Positions 39,935 to 49,550 of a stretch of DNA of 64,000 bases are shown one piece after another (positions within the stretch are counted from its first letter, which is position 1; the number at the start of each line of letters is the position of its first letter). A program made the translations under genes and the position numbers. Below the pieces are notes generated by a model. The model ran no database searches and was not told the origin of the DNA. It saw only the letters and a program-made list of their open reading frames with translations. Source of the stretch: Spirochaetales bacterium (GTDB lineage: Bacteria; Spirochaetota; Spirochaetia; JABMQR01); contig JAGYPA010000012.1 of the NCBI GenBank assembly GCA_018399255.1, positions 22,832 to 86,831 of the forward strand, given 5' to 3'.

Positions 39935-42154
39935 CTACTCCGGCTTCACCACCTGATATGTATAATAGAGAAGCGCCAGGATAAAATCATAATCGGCTTT
40001 TGTATTAGTATTGAATCTTTCGCAGTACAGGGTAATTGATTTTTTTATATTGCTCTTACGTTCTGCCTCCGCCTCCGCTTCAGCAGATACAGAACTCCCG
40101 GTAGGAAAATCAGCCACAATCTTACTGCAGAAGTCAACAATTTTTCCGTACTGTTCGGTGCGAAACCAGCCCACCAGTTCCGGATGCCGACTCATGAAAT
40201 TCGGATGATCCCGGGTTTCATCCAGAAAATCCCTCAGCCCGGCGCCTTTCCTGACATTGCCTAATTGAAAAAGGTGGGCCAGATCGGGGGTATAATTGAG
40301 CAGTTCAGTATTCAGGGCAAAAAGACTCTGTCTGAATCGCCGACCCCCCTTCTCCATCCGGGAAGAAAAAAGATCCAGCAAATACCCCCCCCTCGGATCC
40401 ATATTGCTTAAGGCTATAGTAAAATTCATGCAGTTCCTGACGTCCTGCTCATCGAGAAACATCCCGGATATCCGATCAAGGGAAGCCGTGTGCCCGATTC
40501 TGCCCAGAGCCTTAGCAGCGGAGGCCCTTATTCGCGCTGAAGAACTCTCAAGGAGGTTGAGCAGCAGTTTTTCCGATTCAGCGCCCCTATAGGCTCCCAA
40601 TGCGAATATCGCCTCATTCTGCGTGTAGGAATCATAGTCGGCGGCTTCATCGAGAAGGAGCGGCAGCAGCGAAGGCCGCGGATTATAAAACAGCGCCCTG
40701 ATAAGTTCGGCTTTTTCAGAAGAAAAGGGAGAGAGCAGCATTCTTCGAATCTCACTTGTCGCTACATCATTCCGGTTACTTCCGATAGACAGCAGTACCG
40801 TCTGTTTTCGTATCGGATCACTGATTCTCTGCAGCTTACTGATGTGCATAAATGCACGCAGCCCATCAATGGAAAGAAGGAGGGCGGCAGCATCCTTATC
40901 CCCCATGGTATCGCTTTCTTCCAGATGCAAGGTCAGAAAAAAGACAAGAAAGCTTAAGAGCGCTCCCAGGGCAAAAGTCCAGGTATACCCATTCAGCAGA
41001 AGGGTTCCTCCGTTCGGTCCGTAATCGATCAGTCGGCCTCCAGCAATTCCCAGAGCAAGAGATATGAGGGCAGTAATAAAATCTACCATGGAGTTGAAGC
41101 CGATCCGGTCATTATCCGGCATAACCTGGATCATGAGCTTACCGATGAGCATGCGGGAAATGCTGACCATGAACATCAGCAGTATTCCTGGTATGAAATA
41201 GAATAGTTTCCCCAGTGTCTCCGGAAGAAGTGCCCATACAGCAGTAAATATCAGGGTAAACAATGAAGTCATAATAATCAGGGGCTTGCTGCCGATTTTG
41301 TCGGCAAAAGTTCTGACAAACATCGCAGCAAGTATTGTCGCAAGAGTAATTCCCATGGAAAAGAGGAAAACTTCACTCGTTGTAAATGAGAGTCTGCTGC
41401 GAACAAAAGGGATAGACATATTTGAAAGCACGAGAATGGAAATACTTAACCATTGCAGAATCAGGACCCGGAGCAGGTTTTTGTTTTTTCCTGCCGCACG
41501 CAGCTGTGATAAAACACCTGCGCCCTTTCTATACTCTACAGTTTCCCGGCAAGGTATCTTACGGACACTCAGGCCGGCAAGGGTATTCGCTAAAACGCCG
41601 AACAGCTGCAGCCCCATCAGCCCGTTGAGTCCGGAAAAGCGCTGGAAAGATGTAATGAGAAAGCTGGCACCCCTGGAAAAAATAGCCGAGGACTGAAAGG
41701 CGAAGTCCGACTTCCCAACAACCTGCCCTTGATTGGCATTAGTAGAGATCATCCTCATCATCGGCCGGAACATGACAACTCCGGCGGTCCGTATTATGGA
41801 AAAGGCGGTGTAAATGGCTAAAATCAGATAGACGGCGGCGCGTCCTTCTAAAAAATAGAGACCGGTATATCCGATGCATACCAGCCCCCGCAATATCCAG
41901 GCGGTTGACAATACGGCTACAATATTTTTTCCGGCAAAAAGCCGGGGAACCAGCGGAAGAAAAATCCCGGAAAGAAACGCAGCCGAAGAGATGTAACCCA
42001 GTTGGACATTACTGGCTCCATACATTATAGCCAGCAGATAGACGGTAGTATCTCCAAGGAAACTGTATCCCATACCGTTGAAGGACTGGAACTGTACAAG
42101 CCCTTTTACACCGCGCTGCTTCTCTTCTTCAGTCAGAAAGCGTGTCTTTTCCAT
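39935..42154 (-). CDS. MFS-type transporter fused to C-terminal HEAT-like repeats
   Basis: About 12 hydrophobic segments in the first ~420 aa, then ALGAYRGAESEKLLLNLLESSSARIRASAAKALGRIGHTASLDRI HEAT-like units. Confidence 0.82.
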   Translation of the reverse strand: MEKTRFLTEEEKQRGVKGLVQFQSFNGMGYSFLGDTTVYLLAIMYGASNVQLGYISSAAFLSGIFLPLVPRLFAGKNIVAVLSTAWILRGLVCIGYTGLYFLEGRAAVYLILAIYTAFSIIRTAGVVMFRPMMRMISTNANQGQVVGKSDFAFQSSAIFSRGASFLITSFQRFSGLNGLMGLQLFGVLANTLAGLSVRKIPCRETVEYRKGAGVLSQLRAAGKNKNLLRVLILQWLSISILVLSNMSIPFVRSRLSFTTSEVFLFSMGITLATILAAMFVRTFADKIGSKPLIIMTSLFTLIFTAVWALLPETLGKLFYFIPGILLMFMVSISRMLIGKLMIQVMPDNDRIGFNSMVDFITALISLALGIAGGRLIDYGPNGGTLLLNGYTWTFALGALLSFLVFFLTLHLEESDTMGDKDAAALLLSIDGLRAFMHISKLQRISDPIRKQTVLLSIGSNRNDVATSEIRRMLLSPFSSEKAELIRALFYNPRPSLLPLLLDEAADYDSYTQNEAIFALGAYRGAESEKLLLNLLESSSARIRASAAKALGRIGHTASLDRISGMFLDEQDVRNCMNFTIALSNMDPRGGYLLDLFSSRMEKGGRRFRQSLFALNTELLNYTPDLAHLFQLGNVRKGAGLRDFLDETRDHPNFMSRHPELVGWFRTEQYGKIVDFCSKIVADFPTGSSVSAEAEAEAERKSNIKKSITLYCERFNTNTKADYDFILALLYYTYQVVKPE

Positions 42155-42282
42155 GCAATATACTCTAGTACGAGAGTGGAAAGTTTACAATAGTTTTACA
42201 CCTGAGACAATTCCAAAATGCTTTGCCTTTTTGGAACGTGCGTTTTCAGAGTCTGCCGGCAGCCGCCGTTTCGCTGATCTTC

Positions 42283-42876
42283 CTAGACGCCGAGCTCTTC
42301 CCGTGTCTTGATTACCCTGGATATAAGACCGTAGTCTACGGCTTCGTGGCCGTCAAGCCAGCAATCGCGATCTGTATCAATTTCCACCTTTTCAAGCGGT
42401 TTACCGGTCTCCTCGCTAATCAGTTTATTGATTTTGTTGCGAAGCTTCTCAACCTGGCGAGCGTGAATTTCTATTTCGGTAGCTACTCCGCGCATTCCGC
42501 TTAAGGGCTGATGGATTAAGTAGTTTGAATTGGGCAGGCCTATTCTGCGCTCTTTCGGGGCCGCAAGAAGTATTAAAGCACCGGCACTGGCTACAAGCCC
42601 CACACCGATGGTATAGACTTCGGGTTTTACAAAACGGATCATATCAAAGATGGCATAACCGGCATCAGCATCCCCGCCGGGTGAATTTATCATGACTTTT
42701 ATGGGTTCACTGTTTTCAGTCTCAAGAAGCAGAAGCTGCTTAATTACTTTTTCAGAGAGTTCTTTATTAATCTCACCGGAAATCATAACCGTCCTTGTCT
42801 CAAGCATTTTCTGAACAAGCTGATCCTGTTCCGATTGTGGTTTCTTTTCTGATTCTTCTCCAGCTCTGTTATACAT
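42283..42876 (-). CDS. clpP: ATP-dependent Clp protease proteolytic subunit
   Basis: MINSPGGDADAGYAIFDMIRFVKPEVYTIGVGLVASAGALILLAAPKERRIGLPNSNYLIHQPLSG. Confidence 0.93.
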   Translation of the reverse strand: MYNRAGEESEKKPQSEQDQLVQKMLETRTVMISGEINKELSEKVIKQLLLLETENSEPIKVMINSPGGDADAGYAIFDMIRFVKPEVYTIGVGLVASAGALILLAAPKERRIGLPNSNYLIHQPLSGMRGVATEIEIHARQVEKLRNKINKLISEETGKPLEKVEIDTDRDCWLDGHEAVDYGLISRVIKTREELGV

Positions 42877-43027
42877 GTAATATTCTCCCTCTGTTTAGCT
42901 CCGGGTCTCGCTGCGCCAGGCAGCCAGCCTGAAGAAAGTATACTGAGACGGGCACAAAAAGGCAATGAAAATTACCGGCCGCGGCCAAAGCTCTATGCAG
43001 ATCATTGACAAAAAGATAGAATGCCGT

Positions 43028-43906
43028 ATGAAAAAATGCGCTACAGTTTCCATTATCGGGCGTCCTTCCGCTGGAAAATCTACACTTCTTAATACGTTAT
43101 GCGGACAGAAAATTTCGATTACAGCCCCCAGTCCGCAGACCACCTGGAATGCTATCCGGGGTATTTATACTGCCGAACAGGGTCAGCTCATATTTATTGA
43201 CACTCCTGGATATCATATATCTGACAAAACGATAAACCTCAGGATGAAAGATATATCTGTATCTTCTATCGGGGAGAGTGACATTGTTCTGTATGTTGCT
43301 GATACCACCCGATCTCCCGGGGATGAGGAGAAGGAAATTGCCCAGCTGCTTGCATCAGCCCGCCAGCCGATTATTATTGCGTTAAACAAGATAGATCTTC
43401 CTCAGTCATCTCCGGCCAGGATCCGGGAAATGCTGGCACCTGTTCTTCCAGATGCCACTCTTGTTCCCATCTCAGCCATTACCGGAAGCGGCTTTGATCA
43501 GCTTAAAGAACTGCTTTTTGCAGCAGCTCCTGAGGGTGAGCAGCTGTATCCTGAGGATTTTTATACCGATCAGCCTCCTGAATTCCGAATTGCGGAAATT
43601 ATCCGTGGCTATGCTGTCAATCGCGTCAGAGAAGAGCTGCCCCATGCTATTTTTGTCGATATTGCGGACATTGAAATTGATGAAGAGGCAGGTACGCTCT
43701 GGATTCGAGCATTTCTGAATGTTGAACGGGAATCACAGAAAGGAATGGTTGTAGGAAAAGGCGGAGCCGGCATCAAGGCTATAAGACAGGGGGCTCAGAA
43801 AGAGATCGGCCGTCTGTTTCCGTATAAAATCCACCTTGACCTGCGGGTAAAGACCCGGGAAAAATGGCGAACCCGCGAACAGGTTCTCAAAAAACTCATC
43901 TACTGA
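43028..43906 (+). CDS. era: GTPase Era
   Basis: MKKCATVSIIGRPSAGKSTLLNTLCGQKISITAPSPQTTWNAIRGIYT...FIDTPGYH...NKID; C-terminal KH domain (KGMVVGKGGAGIKAIRQGAQKEI). Start trimmed from 42965. Confidence 0.95.
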   Translation: MKKCATVSIIGRPSAGKSTLLNTLCGQKISITAPSPQTTWNAIRGIYTAEQGQLIFIDTPGYHISDKTINLRMKDISVSSIGESDIVLYVADTTRSPGDEEKEIAQLLASARQPIIIALNKIDLPQSSPARIREMLAPVLPDATLVPISAITGSGFDQLKELLFAAAPEGEQLYPEDFYTDQPPEFRIAEIIRGYAVNRVREELPHAIFVDIADIEIDEEAGTLWIRAFLNVERESQKGMVVGKGGAGIKAIRQGAQKEIGRLFPYKIHLDLRVKTREKWRTREQVLKKLIY

Positions 43907-44252
43907 TGAAATAAAAGACAAGGGCTGCGGCAAGAAACAAGACAGCCACGCCTAATGTCAGGAAACAGGTAATCTTTCGGATTTTTAGAAACTGTATGTA
44001 ATTGCGAAGGGGTTTCTGATACTCTTCCTGCTGCTTGAGGAAAAAATCAAGAACCGCCTGTTCTCCCTGACAACTGAGAAGGGATGAAAGCGCTATGAGG
44101 ATCAGAATTCCAGCCGGGATCAGCAGAAAGGGAGCAAAGGTGTTGTATCTGGTGCCTGCGAAAACAATTATTACTATGGCAGCCAACGAGCTGATAAAAG
44201 AGAACATACAGTTACTGAGTACTTTCCTCCACTTTTTCTGCATAAACAGCAA
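43896..44252 (-). CDS. Hypothetical small membrane protein
   Basis: 118 aa with three predicted TM stretches; convergent overlap with era 3' end. Confidence 0.5.
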   Translation of the reverse strand: MLFMQKKWRKVLSNCMFSFISSLAAIVIIVFAGTRYNTFAPFLLIPAGILILIALSSLLSCQGEQAVLDFFLKQQEEYQKPLRNYIQFLKIRKITCFLTLGVAVLFLAAALVFYFISR

Positions 44253-44400
44253 ATCCCTATATACAGCTTCTGGTTTGTTTTCCTGAGTTATTACTTGGAT
44301 ACGGTCTAGTATATCAGAAGTATACCGAATTGCATAACATTTTTCACGAGGAGGGAATGAATCTATGCCTCAACTTCAGCTGCTGCCGAAATTGTACATA

Positions 44401-46002
44401 CTAAGTATACCGCTTCAGAATCTCATGAATCCTTGCCTTGCCGCATGTCAGTATAAAGCTTGCAAGACGGGGACCTTTTTCTTTCCCGATAAGCACTTGA
44501 TAAACAGCCGTGAAAAAATCAGCGGGAAGCACATCGTGGGCATGGGCAATGGCATAAATCTCTTCTGCCAGCCGCTTTTCATCATACGCATCCAGCTGCT
44601 CCACCACCGCCGAAAAATTTTTTACACATGCAGATAAAGGGGCGCTTAATTCCTGCGCTGGATCATTCTCCGTCTGCAGCGTATAGGTAAAATCTTCCGG
44701 AGCATAGAGCTTTATCCAATTCCATGCACAGCGGCATTTTATCGCAAGCCCGGGAATCTGGGCCTCGGTAATGTCCTCCAACGAGGCAATAACTGCATCT
44801 ATATCACCGTTATTTACCAGGAGCATGTTGCATAGGTGCCTGAACGGTATCTGATAGGGTATTTGTCCGGGAGCTTTATCTACCTGAGAGAGTTCATAGT
44901 TACGCAGTTCTTTGGCCCGCTTTTTTTCATTTACCTGCTGCACTCCATAGTAAATGCGTTCACAGCGATCATAATCTTCATAAATCTTGAGTACATCGAG
45001 GTCAAAGGAGATAGCAAATTCAGAATTCGGTCGGGTAGCAGCAAAAAGGTAGCGCACAATCTCGGGGGTATATATTTCCAGCACATCCTCAATGCTCACA
45101 ACATCTCCTGAGGAGGATGATATTTTTCCGCCTTTGCCTTTAATGCGGACGAAGTCATACTGAAAGGTAACCGGAGGGGTTCCGCCGAATACGGCAACCG
45201 TATGTTTTGCCGTATCGAAAGACCCACCCTCTGAATGATGATCCTTGCCGGCCGGTTCGAAATCTACGCTTTCTTTTGCCCAGCGCATCGGCCAGTCTAT
45301 CCGCCACGGAAGCTTTACTGCTGATGTTGTACGGATATCCACAGTTTCTTCTTTGCCGGTCTCTTCACAGCGATAGGTAAGTCCCCATTCCCCATCCCAG
45401 CCAAGGACGGTAGTTGTATCCTTATCGGTAAAATTGCTGAAGACCGAAACCGGCCACCAGTCTTCGGCCAGCGGGGAGGTTCGATGCTGATTGAGCATTT
45501 CACGCAGCTCTTGACGATGTTCAAGAGCTGTTCTTATACCTTCGGCATATTCTGATGCCCGGTAGTGTCTGGCCTGATAAATAAACTCAGGATTCACGCC
45601 TACGATCGGCAGGACTGTTTCTACTGCTGCTTCATTTCGTCGGGCATAGCTTTCAAATTCACCGGTTGTATCGGGGACCAGAGTGATCGGTTTACGGAGA
45701 TAAGTTGCCAGTAATTCTGGTTCCGGCATATTTGAAGGAACTTTCCTGAAAACGTCATACTCATCCCAGGAGAAGATAAAGCGTACTTTTTGTCCTTTAT
45801 CTCGCAATGCGCGGGCAACAAGCTCTACGGAGATTATTTCACGAAAATTTCCTATGTGTACGGTTCCGGAAGGAGTGACGCCGGAAGCGCAGGTATAGTA
45901 TTCCTTATCACCCTTTTCGCGGATGATTCTGTCGGCGGTTATGTCCGCCCAATGCACAGACTGGGTCGGCGGCTGATTTGTTTTTTTATTGTGTTCACTC
46001 AT
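44401..46002 (-). CDS. lysS: Lysyl-tRNA synthetase, class I
   Basis: ASGVTPSGTVHIGNFREIISVELVARAL (HIGN) and KGKGGKISSSSGDVVSIEDVLEIY (KMSKS equivalent). Confidence 0.93.
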   Translation of the reverse strand: MSEHNKKTNQPPTQSVHWADITADRIIREKGDKEYYTCASGVTPSGTVHIGNFREIISVELVARALRDKGQKVRFIFSWDEYDVFRKVPSNMPEPELLATYLRKPITLVPDTTGEFESYARRNEAAVETVLPIVGVNPEFIYQARHYRASEYAEGIRTALEHRQELREMLNQHRTSPLAEDWWPVSVFSNFTDKDTTTVLGWDGEWGLTYRCEETGKEETVDIRTTSAVKLPWRIDWPMRWAKESVDFEPAGKDHHSEGGSFDTAKHTVAVFGGTPPVTFQYDFVRIKGKGGKISSSSGDVVSIEDVLEIYTPEIVRYLFAATRPNSEFAISFDLDVLKIYEDYDRCERIYYGVQQVNEKKRAKELRNYELSQVDKAPGQIPYQIPFRHLCNMLLVNNGDIDAVIASLEDITEAQIPGLAIKCRCAWNWIKLYAPEDFTYTLQTENDPAQELSAPLSACVKNFSAVVEQLDAYDEKRLAEEIYAIAHAHDVLPADFFTAVYQVLIGKEKGPRLASFILTCGKARIHEILKRYT

Positions 46003-46229
46003 GATTGGAGGATTATACTGACTGAGGTAAAAAGTATCAACGGCTGCTCAGCAGCTGTAGTATTGTATGTCGCGGCTGCTGTCGCAGAGGCTGCACCAAT
46101 CAGCTCTTCAAAGCTTTGGGGCAGTTGATTGCAGACGGTTTCTTTTTTCTTTATACTATGTTCCAACAGGCTGCGGCGTTTCTGTATTTGAATCTGCAGT
46201 GTGATTCAAACATCTGGGAGGAGTTTTTT

Positions 46230-47321
46230 ATGGAATACAGAGGATACGGAACAAGCGGATTACGAACAGCAGCTTTAGGATTTGGGGGGATGCGGTTTGA
46301 ATCCCCACAGGATACCGACAAATCGGCGGCAACAGTCCTGCGCGCATTTAATAAGGGGATTACGTATTTTGATACAGCTCCAGGCTACTGTGAAGATCAG
46401 TCTGAAATCATCATCGGAACAGCAGTCAAGGAGATGAAGAAAAGCGGTGAGCCTTTTACAGTCTCAACGAAATCGAATAAGCCCGACGGCTCTGTGCTCA
46501 GGCGCGAGCTCGAACGATCTTTGAAACGACTCAATGTAGATGTCATTGACTACTATAACTGCTGGTATGTTCTAACGCTTGAAGACTGGGAACGCAGGAA
46601 AAAAGGCGGTGCTGTTCAAGCTATTCTCAAGGCAAAGGAAGAGGGTCTCATTCGCCATGCTGCTTTTTCTACCCACCTGCCCGGTCCCCATATTCGTCAG
46701 GTAATTGAGGAGGGTTTTTTCGAGGGGGTGACTCTTGGATATTCGGTTATTAATTCTCCATTCCGTCAGGACGGGATACGGGCTGCTGTGGAAAATGGGA
46801 TGGGGGTGGTTGTCATGAATCCGCTTGGCGGAGGAATTATCCCTCCGAATGAAGAGGCTTTCGGGTTTCTAAAAGCTCGTCCTGAGCAGAACATGCTGGA
46901 AGCTGCTCTTCATTATCTTCTCAGTGATGACCGAATTACGGTTTCCCTGGTGGGATTCAGAAATGACAACGATGTTGATACTGCTGTTGAAGCGGTTAAT
47001 TCGTTTATTCCCTATGCAGCCGAGCAAATGGCGTATATTGAATCACGGGTGGCTAAGGAGTTTAACAGTTTCTGTACTTCCTGCATGTACTGCAATGTAT
47101 GTCCGGAGGATATTCCCGTATGGGCTTTCATGGAAACCCACAACCATTTTCGTTTGAAGGGCGGGGAGGATATTCTTGGGCATTTACGAGGATATTGGGG
47201 TACTGCAATAGATGTTCTGGAACGCTGCACAAGCTGTAGAAAATGTGAGCGGGCATGTACGCAGCATCTTCCAATTCTTGAGCGTTTCGAGGAACTGAAA
47301 GCAGCTGTAAAGGCTTCCTGA
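46230..47321 (+). CDS. Aldo/keto reductase with C-terminal [4Fe-4S] cysteine motifs
   Basis: MEYRGYGTSGLRTAALGFGGMRF; CTSCMYCNVCPEDIPV and CTSCRKCERACTQHLPI; start trimmed from 46116. Confidence 0.92.
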   Translation: MEYRGYGTSGLRTAALGFGGMRFESPQDTDKSAATVLRAFNKGITYFDTAPGYCEDQSEIIIGTAVKEMKKSGEPFTVSTKSNKPDGSVLRRELERSLKRLNVDVIDYYNCWYVLTLEDWERRKKGGAVQAILKAKEEGLIRHAAFSTHLPGPHIRQVIEEGFFEGVTLGYSVINSPFRQDGIRAAVENGMGVVVMNPLGGGIIPPNEEAFGFLKARPEQNMLEAALHYLLSDDRITVSLVGFRNDNDVDTAVEAVNSFIPYAAEQMAYIESRVAKEFNSFCTSCMYCNVCPEDIPVWAFMETHNHFRLKGGEDILGHLRGYWGTAIDVLERCTSCRKCERACTQHLPILERFEELKAAVKAS

Positions 47322-47420
47322 TTGTTTGGCTGACAGGCTGTTACTTTTTCTTTTCAGGGTCAGCGGGTATCAGCTGAGGTCTGCTGAATTTTTGCGGGTG
47401 TCAGCAGGTGAGCTGCTTTT

Positions 47421-48620
47421 TCAGCTGCCTTGATCAGGGTTACGGGAAGTCTGCTGTGCTGTCCGGTATTGCTGTGCTTCCCGAGCCTGTCGTGCTCTGA
47501 AGTTTTCCATCAGTTTCCTGAACCGCTGATCGGCATAGTTAAAGAATATTTTGTAGGCTTCACAAAAATGGTTGAAGCGCTTGTCCCGCGGATCCCGTAC
47601 CCGGTCTTTTATGCAGCCGCCCCAGCAGAATGCAAGCCATTCACATTTGAGGCATTTGGGTGCCAGTTGGGATTTCATTTTTCCGAATAATTCCTGTCGT
47701 CGCGAATTGATCATTTCCCGCGGGTCATCTTCAAGGATGTTGCCCAGTCGCCAGGCGTCTTCGACAAAAAAATCACAGGAAAAAACATCTCCGTTATGTT
47801 CTACAACCAGGTAGTCTCCGCAGGTTTTTCTTGCTGTGCATTCGGGGGCCTGCATGCCCATGTAGATATGTGAAAATGTGTCAAATAGTCTTACTGATAT
47901 GGTGGCGTAGCCGTCCCTGAAATCGGCTTCCCACAGATCAAATATGCGGCAAAGGAATTCTCCATAGGCTTTTGCTGTTACAGAATAGGGTGCGGCCTCT
48001 CTGCTGTTTTCAGGGTTTGTCTCAACTACGGGTATAAACTGAAGGTAGGTAAATCCCAGATCGCGAAGATAGCGGTAGGTTTCTTCCGGGTATTTAGTGG
48101 AATAATCGGTTACTACCGAGAGGGCATTAACTTCAACTTTTTTTTTCAGGAGCATGCGTGCTGTTTTCTCAACCTGCTCATGGGTTCCTTTACCGTTGGC
48201 GGTCACCCGATAATGGTCGTGAACATGAGCCGGTCCATCGATGGATAATCCAACCAGAAAATGGTATTTGATAAAGAAATCAGCCCACTCTTCGTTTATG
48301 AGGATGCCGTTGGTCTGCATGCTGTTGCTTATGTTTTTTCCCGCTCCATACTGCCGCTGCAGTTCGATAGCTCGCTGATAGAATTCAAGTCCCATAAGTG
48401 TGGGTTCACCCCCCTGCCAGCCAAAACCGAACTGTCGTTCAGGGCCGCTGAGACTTTTCTGTATAAGTGTTTCAAGTACTGCATCACTCATACGATGCAC
48501 ACCCGGTGCAAAATAGTCATGCTTGTGATAATAAAAGCAATAGGTGCAGGCCAGATTGCAGTCAGGCCCGGAGGGTTTTACCAGGGCGTAGGTGTATGCT
48601 TTTTGATTGTTTCGTTCCAT
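47421..48620 (-). CDS. Anaerobic sulfatase-maturating enzyme-like radical SAM/SPASM protein
   Basis: KPSGPDCNLACTYCFYYHK; FGWQGGEPTLMGLEFY; SMQTNGILI; C-terminal SPASM cysteines (CTARKTCGDYLVVEHNGDVFSCDFFV, CLKCEWLAFCWGGCIKDR). Confidence 0.9.
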   Translation of the reverse strand: MERNNQKAYTYALVKPSGPDCNLACTYCFYYHKHDYFAPGVHRMSDAVLETLIQKSLSGPERQFGFGWQGGEPTLMGLEFYQRAIELQRQYGAGKNISNSMQTNGILINEEWADFFIKYHFLVGLSIDGPAHVHDHYRVTANGKGTHEQVEKTARMLLKKKVEVNALSVVTDYSTKYPEETYRYLRDLGFTYLQFIPVVETNPENSREAAPYSVTAKAYGEFLCRIFDLWEADFRDGYATISVRLFDTFSHIYMGMQAPECTARKTCGDYLVVEHNGDVFSCDFFVEDAWRLGNILEDDPREMINSRRQELFGKMKSQLAPKCLKCEWLAFCWGGCIKDRVRDPRDKRFNHFCEAYKIFFNYADQRFRKLMENFRARQAREAQQYRTAQQTSRNPDQGS

Positions 48621-48630
48621 ACCTCACTAT

Positions 48631-48770
48631 ACTCTTTTTGACATGCCCCGAAAAGAGTCAGTTCCAAACATTTTGCTTCCGCTCCTCTCGCTTCGTTTGG
48701 GAATGAAAGACTTCCTCCCATTTTTTGGGAAATCGAAGACTTCCCATACGAATAGCGATGGAAGTCTTCG
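48631..48770. repeat. Composite intergenic direct/inverted repeat cluster
   Basis: actctttt/aaaagagt (48631-48638/48651-48658); near-direct copies tttgggaatgaaagacttcc (48696-48715) and tttgggaaatcgaagacttcc (48724-48744); inverted cgaagacttcc/ggaagtcttcg (48734-48744/48760-48770). Confidence 0.8.
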
Positions 48771-48779
48771 TGACATGTT

Positions 48780-49550
48780 CTACTCCCAGCGCTTGAATTT
48801 GAGGTAACCAAGAGCTGTTATGGCCACACTCACAACACCAGCCCCCAGAACCGGCTTCCAGGAAATCGAAAACCCGGCCATCGCACCTAAAGCCTCATCA
48901 CTGAGAACAGAAAAGGAAAACGGCCCAATCCCAGGCAGCATTTTAATCACAATACTCACAATCCAGACAACCAGAGCCGCAATACCGGCATTTACCGGCT
49001 TTTCACTGATAGCACTGAATCCTTGAGTAATGATAACTAACGTCAAACAATACAGCAGCAAAGCACCATTGCCGCGCGTAAACCACCACAGCGGCAAATC
49101 CTGGAAAAAAATCAGCGTATACACACCCGCAAGAATTGCGGAAACCATCAAACCAGCAGCAGCCATCGCAGAATGAACAAGCAGCTTCGAAAACAGACAG
49201 GCAAACCGCGTAACAGGCTTCACCAGCACAAAAGCAATAGTCCCGGAATCCTTTTCCTTAGCTATCCCGCCCATAGTCAGAAAAATCAGAAAAATCGGAA
49301 TAAGCTGCGAAAGATTTTTCACATACTGCACAAACGAATCCCGAATTGACGGTTCCGGCACAACCATCTGAATATTCTGGCTCTTCCCCACCATCTCAAT
49401 CACCTGAGGAGTATATTTAGCAATAACTGGAGAAGTTATCCCGAAAAAAGCAAAAACAATACAAATAACAAGAAAATGCCCATTACGCAGCTGTTCCATG
49501 AAATCCTTACGTAAAAGAGCCGGCAAACTGGAAATATCAGCGTTTCCCAT
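48780..49550 (-). CDS. ABC transporter permease (ABC-2 type)
   Basis: MGGIAKEKDSGTIAFVLVKPVTRFACLFSKLLVHS and multiple TM helices; overlaps an ATPase gene. Confidence 0.85.
   Translation of the reverse strand: MGNADISSLPALLRKDFMEQLRNGHFLVICIVFAFFGITSPVIAKYTPQVIEMVGKSQNIQMVVPEPSIRDSFVQYVKNLSQLIPIFLIFLTMGGIAKEKDSGTIAFVLVKPVTRFACLFSKLLVHSAMAAAGLMVSAILAGVYTLIFFQDLPLWWFTRGNGALLLYCLTLVIITQGFSAISEKPVNAGIAALVVWIVSIVIKMLPGIGPFSFSVLSDEALGAMAGFSISWKPVLGAGVVSVAITALGYLKFKRWE

Noticed and set aside
48578-48811. 77-aa minus-strand ORF across the repeat cluster
   Set aside because: Overlaps neighbouring gene ends and the inverted repeats; no recognised domain. Kept only as a possible signature of a dispersed repeat.
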